A stretch of 62,880 nt of DNA, taken from an uncultured Lachnospiraceae bacterium (GTDB lineage: Bacteria > Bacillota > Clostridia > Lachnospirales > Lachnospiraceae). The notes under the pieces were generated by a model, which saw only the letters and a list, made by a program, of their open reading frames with translations, did no database searches and was not told the origin of the DNA. Below, piece after piece: positions 43,260 to 51,220 of this stretch. The position numbers and the translations under genes were made by a program. The DNA lies in assembly GCA_910578645.1 (NCBI GenBank), contig CAJTQI010000014.1, positions 1 to 62,880 of the forward strand, in the 5' to 3' direction. Within the stretch, counting starts at the first letter, position 1, and each line of letters starts with the position of its first letter.

Positions 43260-45160
43260 TGCCAGGACCTATGCATGGCGGAATGCCTAAGGGAAAGAAA
43301 ATAGAGAATCCAGGTAAGATTTTTAAGAGACTGATGGGGTATGTTGCCAAAAGCTATGGGCCGCATTTGGTAATTGTGGCGGTTCTCATTTTTGTCAGCG
43401 TGTTGGCGAATGTGCAAGGAACCATGTTTATCCAGAGTTTGATTGACGACTATATTGCGCCTATGTTGGTGACGGATGTGCCTGATTACCGTCCGCTCGC
43501 CATGGCAATCCTGCGGGTGGCGGGGTTCTATGCCATCGGTGTTGCGGCGGCTTATATTTATAACCGTATCATGGTTAATGTGACGCAGGGGGTGTTGCGG
43601 AATTTCAGGAATGATTTATTTGCCCATATGGAGACACTTCCGATTAAATATTTTGACACACATTCCCATGGAGATATTATGTCCGTCTATACCAACGATA
43701 CGGATACTATCAGACAGATGGTGAGCCAGAGTATGCCCCAGGTGTTTAACAGTGCCATCACAATCGTCAGTGTGCTTGTAAGCATGTGTATCTTAAGTGT
43801 GCCACTGACATTGGTAACACTTGCTATGGTATTTTTGATGCTTGTGGTTACAAAGAAAACGGCGGGATTAAGCGGAAGTTATTTCTTGCAGCAGCAAAAA
43901 GATTTGGGTAAAGTCAACGGATTTATTGAGGAGATGATGGAAGGGCAGAAAGTGGTGAAGGTGTTTTGCCATGAGGAGGAGAATATTGCCACATTCCGGG
44001 AGCTGAATGACAATCTGTACCACAGTGCAGACAGGGCGAATTACCTGGTTAACATCGTAGGCCCGGTTAACATGCAGCTTGGCAATGTGAGTTATGTGGT
44101 CTGCGCTATTGTGGGCGGCGCCATGGCGCTCTCCGGTTTTTCCGGTTTATCGCTGGGGGCGCTAGCCAGTTTTCTGACTTTTAACAAGAGCTTTAATGGA
44201 CCGATTAACCAAGTGAGTCAACAGTTTAACTCCATTGTGATGGCGATGGCAGGTGCGGAACGTATTTTCCGGATGATGGATGAAATGCCGGAGACGGATA
44301 ACGGATATGTAACGCTTGTCCATGTCCGGGAAGAAGGCGGCAGGCTTGTGGAGAGTGAGGAACGTACGGGGCGTTGGGCGTGGCGGCATGAACACCAGGC
44401 AACCCACGGTGTAGATTATGTGGAGCTAAAGGGAGACGTAGTGTTTGACGGCGTGGATTTCGGATATAACGATGAAAAGATTGTGCTGCATGACGTGAAA
44501 CTTTATGCAGAGCCAGGACAGAAAATTGCCTTTGTCGGTTCCACGGGTGCAGGGAAAACGACGATTACAAATCTGATTAACCGTTTCTATGATATTCAGG
44601 ACGGTAAGATTCGGTATGACGGCATCAATGTGAATAAGATTAAGAAAGCGGATTTGAGGCGCTCTCTGGGGATTGTATTACAGGATACGCATCTTTTTAC
44701 AGGGACAGTTATGGATAACATACGTTACGGAAAGTTGGACGCCACAGACGAGGAAGTGATGGCGGCGGCGAAACTTGCCAATGCGGATGGGTTTATCAGA
44801 CATCTTCCGAATGGATATGACACGGTGCTGACCGGGGACGGCGCCAATTTGAGCCAGGGGCAGAGGCAGCTTCTTGCCATCGCCCGCGCAGCCATCGCAG
44901 ACCCGCCGGTGCTGATTTTAGACGAGGCGACCAGCTCCATCGATACCAGGACGGAGCGGATTGTGCAGGATGGTATGGATAAGCTGATGAAGGGCAGGAC
45001 TACTTTCGTGATTGCCCACAGACTTTCTACCGTCAAGAATGCTGATTGTATCATGGTGTTAGAGCAAGGCCGGATTATCGAGCGTGGGACACATGAACAG
45101 CTTATTGACGAAAAGGGCAGATATTATCAGCTTTATACGGGAAATGCGATTGCGAATTAA
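43259..45160 (+). CDS. Heterodimeric ABC exporter, catalytic subunit (BmrD-like)
   Basis: A 633-residue half-transporter. After the six-helix domain, a 40-residue hydrophilic insertion ('REEGGRLVESEERTGRWAWR', about 355-395) precedes the ATPase, as in many clostridial BmrD-like subunits. Walker A 'GSTGAGKTTITNL' and Walker B 'LILDEATSSID' with catalytic Glu are intact. The signature reads 'LSQGQRQLLAIARA' in place of LSGGQ. Together with the upstream subunit this makes one consensus and one degenerate ATP site. ATG 43259 overlaps the previous stop by one base. The N-terminus is Gly/Met/Pro-rich ('MPGPMHGGMPKGKK'). Confidence 0.92.
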   Translation: MPGPMHGGMPKGKKIENPGKIFKRLMGYVAKSYGPHLVIVAVLIFVSVLANVQGTMFIQSLIDDYIAPMLVTDVPDYRPLAMAILRVAGFYAIGVAAAYIYNRIMVNVTQGVLRNFRNDLFAHMETLPIKYFDTHSHGDIMSVYTNDTDTIRQMVSQSMPQVFNSAITIVSVLVSMCILSVPLTLVTLAMVFLMLVVTKKTAGLSGSYFLQQQKDLGKVNGFIEEMMEGQKVVKVFCHEEENIATFRELNDNLYHSADRANYLVNIVGPVNMQLGNVSYVVCAIVGGAMALSGFSGLSLGALASFLTFNKSFNGPINQVSQQFNSIVMAMAGAERIFRMMDEMPETDNGYVTLVHVREEGGRLVESEERTGRWAWRHEHQATHGVDYVELKGDVVFDGVDFGYNDEKIVLHDVKLYAEPGQKIAFVGSTGAGKTTITNLINRFYDIQDGKIRYDGINVNKIKKADLRRSLGIVLQDTHLFTGTVMDNIRYGKLDATDEEVMAAAKLANADGFIRHLPNGYDTVLTGDGANLSQGQRQLLAIARAAIADPPVLILDEATSSIDTRTERIVQDGMDKLMKGRTTFVIAHRLSTVKNADCIMVLEQGRIIERGTHEQLIDEKGRYYQLYTGNAIAN

Positions 45161-45349
45161 GGATGGGAATTGAGGGCAAATTTGTGCAACCTGTTTCGGT
45201 GATTTATGAAGACATGGTACCATGGTATATGGTATAATAGAAAAAGCAAATTCGGATAAAATATGTATGCCGGAAGTTTTCTTGATAAACCGAATGAAAA
45301 ACAAATGCAAGAGGGATTCTGGGCATATGTAAAAGAATGGAGGGCGAAT

Positions 45350-46330
45350 ATGACGAAAATAATTGGAAATGACCTGCAGAATATGCCTTGGCAGGAGCCG
45401 GAAGGGGAACAGGTATTTCCGGTATGGCGCTATCATGCGAACCCGATTATCGACAGGTTTGCAACGAAAAATTCTAACAGCATTTTTAACAGTGCGGTAG
45501 TTCCTTACGGCGACGGCTATGCGGGCGTGTTCCGCTGCGACAGCAAATCAATCAGCATGGATATCTTCCCGGGATTCAGTAAGGACGGCATCCACTGGGA
45601 GATTTCGGATGAGCCGGTACAGTTCCAGGGGGCTGACCCGGAAATTGCGAAACGGTATTACCGCTATGACCCGCGGGTGTGCTTTATCGAGGACAGATAC
45701 TATGTGACATGGTGTAACGGATACGAAGGTTATCCTACGATTGGTGTTGGCTATACATTTGACTTTAAGACTTTCTACCAATTGGAGAATGCATTCCTGC
45801 CGTTTAATCGTAACGGTGTGTTGTTCCCACGTAAGATTAACGGTAATTATTACATGTTAAGCCGTCCGAGTGATAACGGACATACGCCTTTCGGTGATAT
45901 TTTTATAAGCGAAAGCCCGGATTTGAAATACTGGGGACGCCACAGGCTGGTAATGGGGGCAATTAAAGGAGATTATTCCGCATGGCAGTCCACGAAGATA
46001 GGCGCCGGATGTGTACCGATTGAGACGGAGGACGGATGGTTATTGCTTTATCATGGCGTCATCAATACGTGCAACGGTTTCGTATATCGTATGGGATGCG
46101 CGTTGCTTGACTTGGAAGAGCCGTGGAAGGTTAAGAAGCGGACAAGAAACTATATCTTAGGCCCTCATGAACTGTATGAGTGCATGGGCGACGTGCCCAA
46201 TGTGGTATTCCCTTGTGCGGCGCTTACGGATGCGGCGACGGGCAGGATTGCGGTTTATTATGGATGTGCAGATACGGTGACCGGGCTTGCCTTTACGACG
46301 GTTGAACGCCTGATGGAGTCCATGGAGTAG
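45350..46330 (+). CDS. GH130 beta-mannoside phosphorylase-like protein
   Basis: A 326-residue five-bladed propeller enzyme of family GH130, which phosphorolyses beta-mannosidic bonds to mannose-1-phosphate. Marks: 'HANPIIDRFATKNSNSIFNSAVVPYGDGYAGVFRC', 'RYDPRVCFIEDRYYVTWCNGY' (with the conserved Asp), 'GRHRLVMGAIKGDYSAWQSTKIGAGCVPIETEDGWLLLYHGV' and 'YYGCADTVTGLAFT'. ATG 45350 has GGAGGG five bases upstream; the longer frame from 45263 is not supported. It stands alone, with no mannan transporter or epimerase beside it. Likely substrate: beta-1,4-mannooligosaccharides (subfamily 2-like); this is inference. Confidence 0.9.
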   Translation: MTKIIGNDLQNMPWQEPEGEQVFPVWRYHANPIIDRFATKNSNSIFNSAVVPYGDGYAGVFRCDSKSISMDIFPGFSKDGIHWEISDEPVQFQGADPEIAKRYYRYDPRVCFIEDRYYVTWCNGYEGYPTIGVGYTFDFKTFYQLENAFLPFNRNGVLFPRKINGNYYMLSRPSDNGHTPFGDIFISESPDLKYWGRHRLVMGAIKGDYSAWQSTKIGAGCVPIETEDGWLLLYHGVINTCNGFVYRMGCALLDLEEPWKVKKRTRNYILGPHELYECMGDVPNVVFPCAALTDAATGRIAVYYGCADTVTGLAFTTVERLMESME

Positions 46331-46347
46331 GAGCTTATAAAATTATG

Positions 46348-46383
46348 AACGGCTGTTGCAGTATGTTGCAACAGCCGTTTTTA
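46348..46383 (+). terminator. Terminator after the GH130 gene
   Basis: Perfect 13-bp stem AACGGCTGTTGCA / TGCAACAGCCGTT with a 6-base loop, then TTTTA. A shortened TATAGGAAATT-type repeat follows at about 46387-46431. Confidence 0.9.
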
Positions 46384-46437
46384 TGTCATAGGAAATTCCT
46401 GCGCTTTAAACGAGAGAAGCTCTTTTTTTATTCTATA

Positions 46438-46744
46438 GGATTAGAGTGTCAAAAGGTGCATTTTATAAGTTATGAGGGCAAATTGCATAAAATGTTCCCT
46501 TGTGTCCGTCTGCTTCATATGGATTTTCTAAAATATTCCGGGAAATTTAAGGAAACGGACGTAACCGCCCTCTATTCGCCGTCCGGGCGAACATCGGGCT
46601 TTTCGGGGCGTCCATGCCCCGAAATTACTGGAGACTTCACGGAATATTAAGAAAATCTCATATTCCTGCGAAGGACAACTTCGTGAACATTTTATGCAAT
46701 CTGTCAGTGAAATTTTATGATGGCACCTTTTGACACCCTAATCC
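46438..46744 (+). mobile_element. 307-bp structured MITE-like element, copy 2
   Basis: Terminal repeats GGATTAGAGTGTCAAAAGG and CCTTTTGACACCCTAATCC. Nested inside are perfect 16-bp arms ATTGCATAAAATGTTC (46482-46497) and GAACATTTTATGCAAT (46685-46700), then ATATGGATTTTCTAAAATAT (46517-46536) against a reverse partner at about 46640-46663. Two apical hairpins follow: TTCGCC-GTCCG-GGCGAA (46575-46591) and TTTCGGGGC-N6-GCCCCGAAA (46601-46624). Flanked by CTATA and ATATA. Confidence 0.85.
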
Positions 46745-46745
46745 A

Positions 46746-46815
46746 TATAGGAAATTCCTCCGCTTATCCGAGTTTGCCGGAGGCAAATCTCGTAAACGAG
46801 CTGCGCTCGTTTTTT
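46746..46815 (+). repeat. Dispersed repeat ending in a terminator hairpin, copy B
   Basis: Near-identical to 7311-7397: TATAGGAAATTCCTCCGC, the TTTGCC/GGCAAA stem, and AAACGAGC-TGC-GCTCGTTTTTT at 46794-46815. Like copy A it begins one or two bases after a 307-bp element. Copy A has an extra partial repeat of the AAACGAGCGAAGC segment. Confidence 0.75.
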
Positions 46816-46851
46816 ACATTATAGGAAAGTATGCCATAATGTAGTGAGATG

Positions 46852-46908
46852 CCAACAAGAATTTGTGAAGCAAATTCTTGCAAAGTTGGCCGCTGGGCCA
46901 ATTTTTTT
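46852..46908 (+). terminator. Hairpins at the end of the ABC permease gene
   Basis: CCAAC...GTTGG encloses AAGAATTTG-TGAAG-CAAATTCTT, followed by TTGGCC-GCTG-GGCCAA and seven T (46886-46908). On the plus strand this is a terminator. Its T-run abuts the minus-strand stop codon at 46907-46909. CATAATGTAG (46834-46843) is shared with the repeats near 39765. Confidence 0.65.
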
Positions 46909-48151
46909 ACATGCTTCTGCGACAGTAAGTCCGCACCGTGAGCCATAGGAAGACAGGAATCTCCAGTGCAGGGACTACGAGCAGGAGCCAGGGTGTCCAG
47001 AATGTGGCAGAGCCGATTTTAAGAAACTCGAAGTAGTAAGTCACTGCATAGAAAAAAGAATTGGTCCCGCCTAGACTGCCGGAGGGCACCAGGACTCTTA
47101 AGTAGGCGGTGAAGTCTCCGCCTGCCATCATGTAGAGTACGGAAGGCACCATACAAAACGCGATGGTCAGTCCGGTGGAAACCGTCGTATTTTTACAGGC
47201 GGAGGATAGGAAGAGCACGAAACTCACGCTGGAAAGCAGTGAGATAAACCCTGCGCACATGACAAGGTTTTGCAGTCCGCCCAGGTCTATATTCAGCAGG
47301 CTAACCGCGGAGAAAAGAATCTGTAAAGAAGTACGCCTGCATTCCCATCCGAAGAGACTGTTGGAAATGACGGTAAAGACTGTCATGCATAGCACAAAGG
47401 TTATGAGACTGATGGTCATGATGCAGAGAATTTTGATAAAGGCAAGCTTTTTCCTGCCGTGTTTCGTGCTGCGTAAAATATCGTCGGCCCCGGTCTGATA
47501 CTCACAACAGAAGACAGGCGAGGCTATCATGGCGCACAGGAACATGAGAAGAAAAAGATACATTCCCTCATACTCGGCCATATTTGAATTATAGCCGGGA
47601 TAGTAGTAGAAAGGCGTTTCGACTTTGTCATACATCCGGGCGGCAATCTCCCTGGCGGCAGGATTGTCTTTTTGTTCCAGATTCATTAAGTCATCAAGAT
47701 GGGGGCGGCAGCGCTCATAAAAATCCAAGGCATTTTTCTCCGTAATTTCTGTATAGTCCGGTGCGAGACCGCTTTCAGAATCCGCCATTATCTCCCGCAG
47801 CCTGCCCATAAGAGCCGACCAGGGGAATATTTCGCTGTTGTATACATTGACAGGAAAGTCATCATAAAAATCTCCGTATATTTTCAGATTTTGTTGGTAG
47901 GCTTTCAGTCCGGCAGCCATTTTTTCAGGCGTAACTTCCCCGGCATTGGGATTTTGCAGTTGTTTTTTGGCGGCGAGAGCCTCTCTGCCTTTGATGGTAA
48001 TTTCCTGACCGTTTTCTTCATAGGTAAACCGTTCGTAGGTAACCGGAATATATCCCATAAAAGCGGATAATGCCAAAGCGGCGGTCAGAAAAAGAAGTAT
48101 GCTTTTGGTTCTAAGAATGCGTTTTAGCTCTTCTATATATAATCTTTTCAT
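46907..48151 (-). CDS. ABC-2 type permease
   Basis: A 414-residue membrane protein. The first span near the N-terminus ('SILLFLTAALALSAFMGYI') is followed by an extracellular region of about 180 residues. A cluster of five to six spans follows ('YLFLLMFLCAMIASPVFCCEYQTGADDILRSTKHGRKKLAFIKIL' and onward), the layout of ABC-2 exporters and of lantibiotic- or bacitracin-type permeases. The ATPase gene lies upstream on the same strand, but a 307-bp element has been inserted between them. Cargo is unknown. The last residues 'LWLTVRTYCRRSM' end in a repeat-derived sequence. Confidence 0.82.
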   Translation of the reverse strand: MKRLYIEELKRILRTKSILLFLTAALALSAFMGYIPVTYERFTYEENGQEITIKGREALAAKKQLQNPNAGEVTPEKMAAGLKAYQQNLKIYGDFYDDFPVNVYNSEIFPWSALMGRLREIMADSESGLAPDYTEITEKNALDFYERCRPHLDDLMNLEQKDNPAAREIAARMYDKVETPFYYYPGYNSNMAEYEGMYLFLLMFLCAMIASPVFCCEYQTGADDILRSTKHGRKKLAFIKILCIMTISLITFVLCMTVFTVISNSLFGWECRRTSLQILFSAVSLLNIDLGGLQNLVMCAGFISLLSSVSFVLFLSSACKNTTVSTGLTIAFCMVPSVLYMMAGGDFTAYLRVLVPSGSLGGTNSFFYAVTYYFEFLKIGSATFWTPWLLLVVPALEIPVFLWLTVRTYCRRSM

Positions 48152-48186
48152 ATCATAAAAGTTCCTTTCTTGGATATTTTTATATA

Positions 48187-48493
48187 GGATTAGGGTGTTA
48201 AAAGGTACATTATATAAGTTGCAAGGGCAGATTGCATAAAATGTTCCCTTGTGTCCGTCTCCGTCATATGGATTTTCTAAAATATTCCGGGAAATTTAAG
48301 GAAACGGACGTAACCGCCCTCTATTCGCCGTCCGGGCGAACATCGGGCTTTTCGGGGCGTCCATGCCCCGAAATTACTGGGAACTTCACGGAATATTAAG
48401 AAAATCTCATATTCCTGCGAAGGACAACTTCGTGAACATTTTATGCAATCTGTCAGTGAAATTTTATGATGGCACCTTTTGACATCCTAATCC
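48187..48493 (+). mobile_element. 307-bp structured MITE-like element, copy 3
   Basis: Same length and order of inverted repeats as copies 1 and 2. Left end GGATTAGGGTGTTAAAAGG, right end CCTTTTGACATCCTAATCC, flanked by TATATA and ATA. It differs from copy 2 mainly in the first 100 bases. It separates an ABC ATPase gene from its permease gene in one minus-strand operon, so it is likely transcribed in reverse and would fold in the mRNA. Confidence 0.85.
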
Positions 48494-48614
48494 ATAAGAT
48501 AATTGCAAAACTTTTTTCTAGGTTATTAAGAACGTTTCTCAAAGCTCTGCCTATGGTTATTTCATTTATACATGAATGGTAACGGTGAGACATGTTTCGC
48601 AATAACCTAATATT

Positions 48615-49505
48615 TTACGACCTGGGGAACAGATGTAAGTACAAATCTTCCAGGCATGGCGCCTGCGGCGTGGCATTTGGGATATCCGACGAAGCGCCAA
48701 GGTATCTAAGACAAATACTGCCGTCCTCTTCGTTGCGAAGGTTGATAATCTGTATTTTGGATTCCCACAGGCCAAGTTCCCGGGGCGGGATTGTTGCCTG
48801 GAATACTTTGCCGTGTATCTGCGAAACCAGTTGCTGTGTTGTGCCCGTCTGCAGGATGCTTCCGTTTTTCATAATGGCATTGTGTGCTGCGATATACTCT
48901 ACGTCAGGGACGATATGGGTGGAAATCAGCACAATCCTGTTCTGGGCAAATTCCGAGAGAAGATTACGGAAACGAACCCTTTCTCCCGGGTCAAGACCAC
49001 TGGTCGGTTCATCAAGAACGAGGAGTTCGGGGTCATTTAGCAGTGCCTGGCCGATACCTACACGGCGTTTCATGCCGCCCGAAAGTTTTATGATTTTCTT
49101 TCTGCGCACGTCTTCTAAAGAGAGCCTGGAGAGAAGCTCATCGATTTTATGTTTCGCCTGTTTATCGGGTATGCCCTTAAGGGCAGCGATATACTCCAGA
49201 TAATGCTGCACTGTAAATTCCGGATAAAATCCAAATTCCTGCGGGAGATAGCCGATGATTTCGCGGTAAAGGTCGCCTAATTGACTGATATCTACGCCGT
49301 CGTAACAGATACGCCCTTCGGTTGGCTTCATAATGCCGCAGACCATGCGCATTAGGGTGGTCTTGCCGGAGCCATTGGCGCCAAGCAGCCCCCATACACC
49401 GGGGGTGAGATGCAGATTCACGTCGTCTACGGCTTTTTTAACCGGACTTCCGCTGCGGGTCTTGTCTTTAAAATGCTTAGAGATGTGTTCCAGTGTGATT
49501 TCCAT
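48615..49505 (-). CDS. ABC transporter ATP-binding protein
   Basis: A 296-residue ATPase: Walker A 'LLGANGSGKTTLMRMVCGI', signature 'LSGGMKRRVGIGQALL', Walker B 'LLVLDEPTSGLDPGERV', switch His in 'LISTHIVPDVEYIA'. The C-terminal 80 residues are an extra domain common in CcmA/NatA-type exporters. It is downstream of the membrane protein at 49572 and upstream of the ABC-2 permease, in an operon probably led by the ECF sigma gene. The CTCCTGTT complement (AACAGGAGG) is its ribosome site. Confidence 0.92.
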   Translation of the reverse strand: MEITLEHISKHFKDKTRSGSPVKKAVDDVNLHLTPGVWGLLGANGSGKTTLMRMVCGIMKPTEGRICYDGVDISQLGDLYREIIGYLPQEFGFYPEFTVQHYLEYIAALKGIPDKQAKHKIDELLSRLSLEDVRRKKIIKLSGGMKRRVGIGQALLNDPELLVLDEPTSGLDPGERVRFRNLLSEFAQNRIVLISTHIVPDVEYIAAHNAIMKNGSILQTGTTQQLVSQIHGKVFQATIPPRELGLWESKIQIINLRNEEDGSICLRYLGASSDIPNATPQAPCLEDLYLHLFPRS

Positions 49506-49571
49506 AAATGCCTCCTGTTATTAATTTGTCTATCATATAATAAATTCCGTGGAAAATTACGGGCTTTGTTT

Positions 49572-50357
49572 TTAGTTGAAATTTGTCTCGGCGGCGCTAT
49601 GATAATACAATTTACTGCATGCATAGTACATAATACCTATACAGGTAAGGGCATAAAGAATCCAGATATACAGTGCGGCCTCCGGTATCAAGAGTTTACT
49701 GTTGTCTGCAATCTGATAGACAAACAGGGCGGACGCACCACAGAGTATCACACCGGCATTACGGAAGAAAGACGGCGTCGTGCGCATCCACAGTATGAGG
49801 CAGAAGGTGGCGGCTGTTAAGAAGGGGATAATCAGGGACAGGAAAATGGTGTCGCCCGTAATCCGGAACTTTATGGCGAGAAGTATCAGGGCAGACAGCA
49901 TCCCAAGGTCTCCGATTCCCATAAATAACAGTTGTGCAAACAGATTGCCACGAAGTGAAAAATAAGTGGACTGCTCTAGTTCTGCCATTTTGTAATGTGT
50001 TGACCGGGACAGAAGCGGAATAGCGCTTACTGCAATGGCACCTGCACCAAGACATAGTGATTTGGGCAGGACTCTCTTCGCCCATTCAAAGGCATCTACG
50101 CCGTACACGACGCTTATACTGTACAGTTGGAAGAACAGGGCGCACAGCGCGGCTAAGAGCAATCCTTGTAGAAGCCATATTTTCAGGGCAAAAAATTTTA
50201 ACTGCTTTACCACTATGTGCCACATGGAGATGCGGTATCTGATTGTATGTGAGGCGTTGGTGCAGTGTGCCAATTTTATTGTTTCTTGTAAATGTTCGCT
50301 GTAACAAATACTCCGTTCAAGGGCAAAAAAGTTGTTCCACTGTTCTTTTTTTTTCAT
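49572..50357 (-). CDS. Membrane protein of the ECF sigma/ABC operon
   Basis: A 261-residue protein: about 55 hydrophilic N-terminal residues, then six hydrophobic segments arranged in pairs ('FALKIWLLQGLLLAALCALFFQLYSI', 'LCLGAGAIAVSAIPLL', 'LLFMGIGDLGMLSALILLAI', 'IFLSLIIPFLTAATFCLILWM', two more). I do not recognise a family. It lies between the sigma factor and the ATPase genes on the same strand. A cytoplasmic N-terminal domain followed by membrane spans is the layout of membrane anti-sigma factors, so this is a candidate. A transporter subunit is equally possible. Confidence 0.75.
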   Translation of the reverse strand: MKKKEQWNNFFALERSICYSEHLQETIKLAHCTNASHTIRYRISMWHIVVKQLKFFALKIWLLQGLLLAALCALFFQLYSISVVYGVDAFEWAKRVLPKSLCLGAGAIAVSAIPLLSRSTHYKMAELEQSTYFSLRGNLFAQLLFMGIGDLGMLSALILLAIKFRITGDTIFLSLIIPFLTAATFCLILWMRTTPSFFRNAGVILCGASALFVYQIADNSKLLIPEAALYIWILYALTCIGIMYYACSKLYYHSAAETNFN

Positions 50358-50505
50358 AGGACCTCCATTCCGGAGCGTTTACGAGCCGGGCAGAGCAAAC
50401 CTGAATTTGTGGCGGCTATCGGGGACTATTTGTGACGCTCCGGCACAAATAGCGGTATGGAAAGTTATAGGTTTGGCGTTAAACATAGAGTGCGGACGGG
50501 CATAT

Positions 50506-51027
50506 TCAGCCATCCAGTATCCGACGCATTGTTCTGATTGCCCTGCGCAGTCTGGTTTGTACCGTGCGCAGGGGGAGCCCGGTGATTGCGGCAATTTCAC
50601 GCAGAGTCAGTTCCTGTCCGTATTTTAGCAGTACCAATTCCTTGGCTTCGCCTTCCAGAGAACAAAAGGCTGTGGCAAGCTGTTGTCTGTCGTCTGCTAG
50701 CTGAAAGCCATTCTCTTCATAACAGGCGTTTTCTATTATCTGTGCTGTCAGGAATTCCTCGGAAAAAAATCTGCGTTTCATGTCCGTGCAGGTATTTGCG
50801 GCAATCCGGTATAAGAAAGCGCGGAATTGTCCCCGATGTTCGTAACGGCCGATGAAACGCGCAAGTTTCAGAAAGGTCTCCTGAACGGCGTCCTGTGCGG
50901 ATTCTCTGTCCGGCATATGCCAGAGGCAATACCGCAGGATGGCAGGATAGTATAGCCGAATCAGTTCGTCCAGACATTCTTGACTGCCTTTTTTTATTTG
51001 TCGGATTAATTCATCTTCGTGTGTCAA
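50506..51027 (-). CDS. ECF-type RNA polymerase sigma factor
   Basis: A 173-residue sigma-70 family member. Region 2 ('LIRLYYPAILRYCLWHMPDRESAQDAVQETFLKLARFIGRYEHRGQFRAFLYRIAANTCTDMKRR') is followed by a short linker and region 4 ('EGEAKELVLLKYGQELTLREIAAITGLPLRTVQTRLRRAIRTMRRIL'). It starts the minus-strand operon that continues with a membrane protein, an ABC ATPase and an ABC-2 permease. No classical zinc anti-sigma gene is adjacent. Likely an envelope-stress or antimicrobial response regulator of this transporter; this is inference. Confidence 0.92.
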   Translation of the reverse strand: MTHEDELIRQIKKGSQECLDELIRLYYPAILRYCLWHMPDRESAQDAVQETFLKLARFIGRYEHRGQFRAFLYRIAANTCTDMKRRFFSEEFLTAQIIENACYEENGFQLADDRQQLATAFCSLEGEAKELVLLKYGQELTLREIAAITGLPLRTVQTRLRRAIRTMRRILDG

Positions 51028-51151
51028 AACAGGCTCCTTTGTGCGTGGATTTTATGTTGGTTTGGCTGATTTCATATATTATAACGTTATGTGGGAAGAA
51101 AATGATTTGAGATTTATAAAAAATATCAACTAACTTGGGAATAGGGGAAAA

Positions 51152-51186
51152 TAAAAACACCGACAAGACGATGTCTGTGTCGGTGT
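51152..51186 (-). terminator. Terminator of the OFA transporter gene
   Basis: ACACCGACA and TGTCGGTGT with an inner AGAC/GTCT pairing; on the minus strand TTTTTATTTT follows the stem. Confidence 0.8.
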
Positions 51187-51220
51187 ATAATCACAATAGT
51201 TATTTTATTTTTATTCGGTC

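Noticed and set aside
46345..46650. 101-codon open frame over the GH130 terminator and the second 307-bp element
   Set aside because: It consists of terminator and repeat sequence without a start signal.
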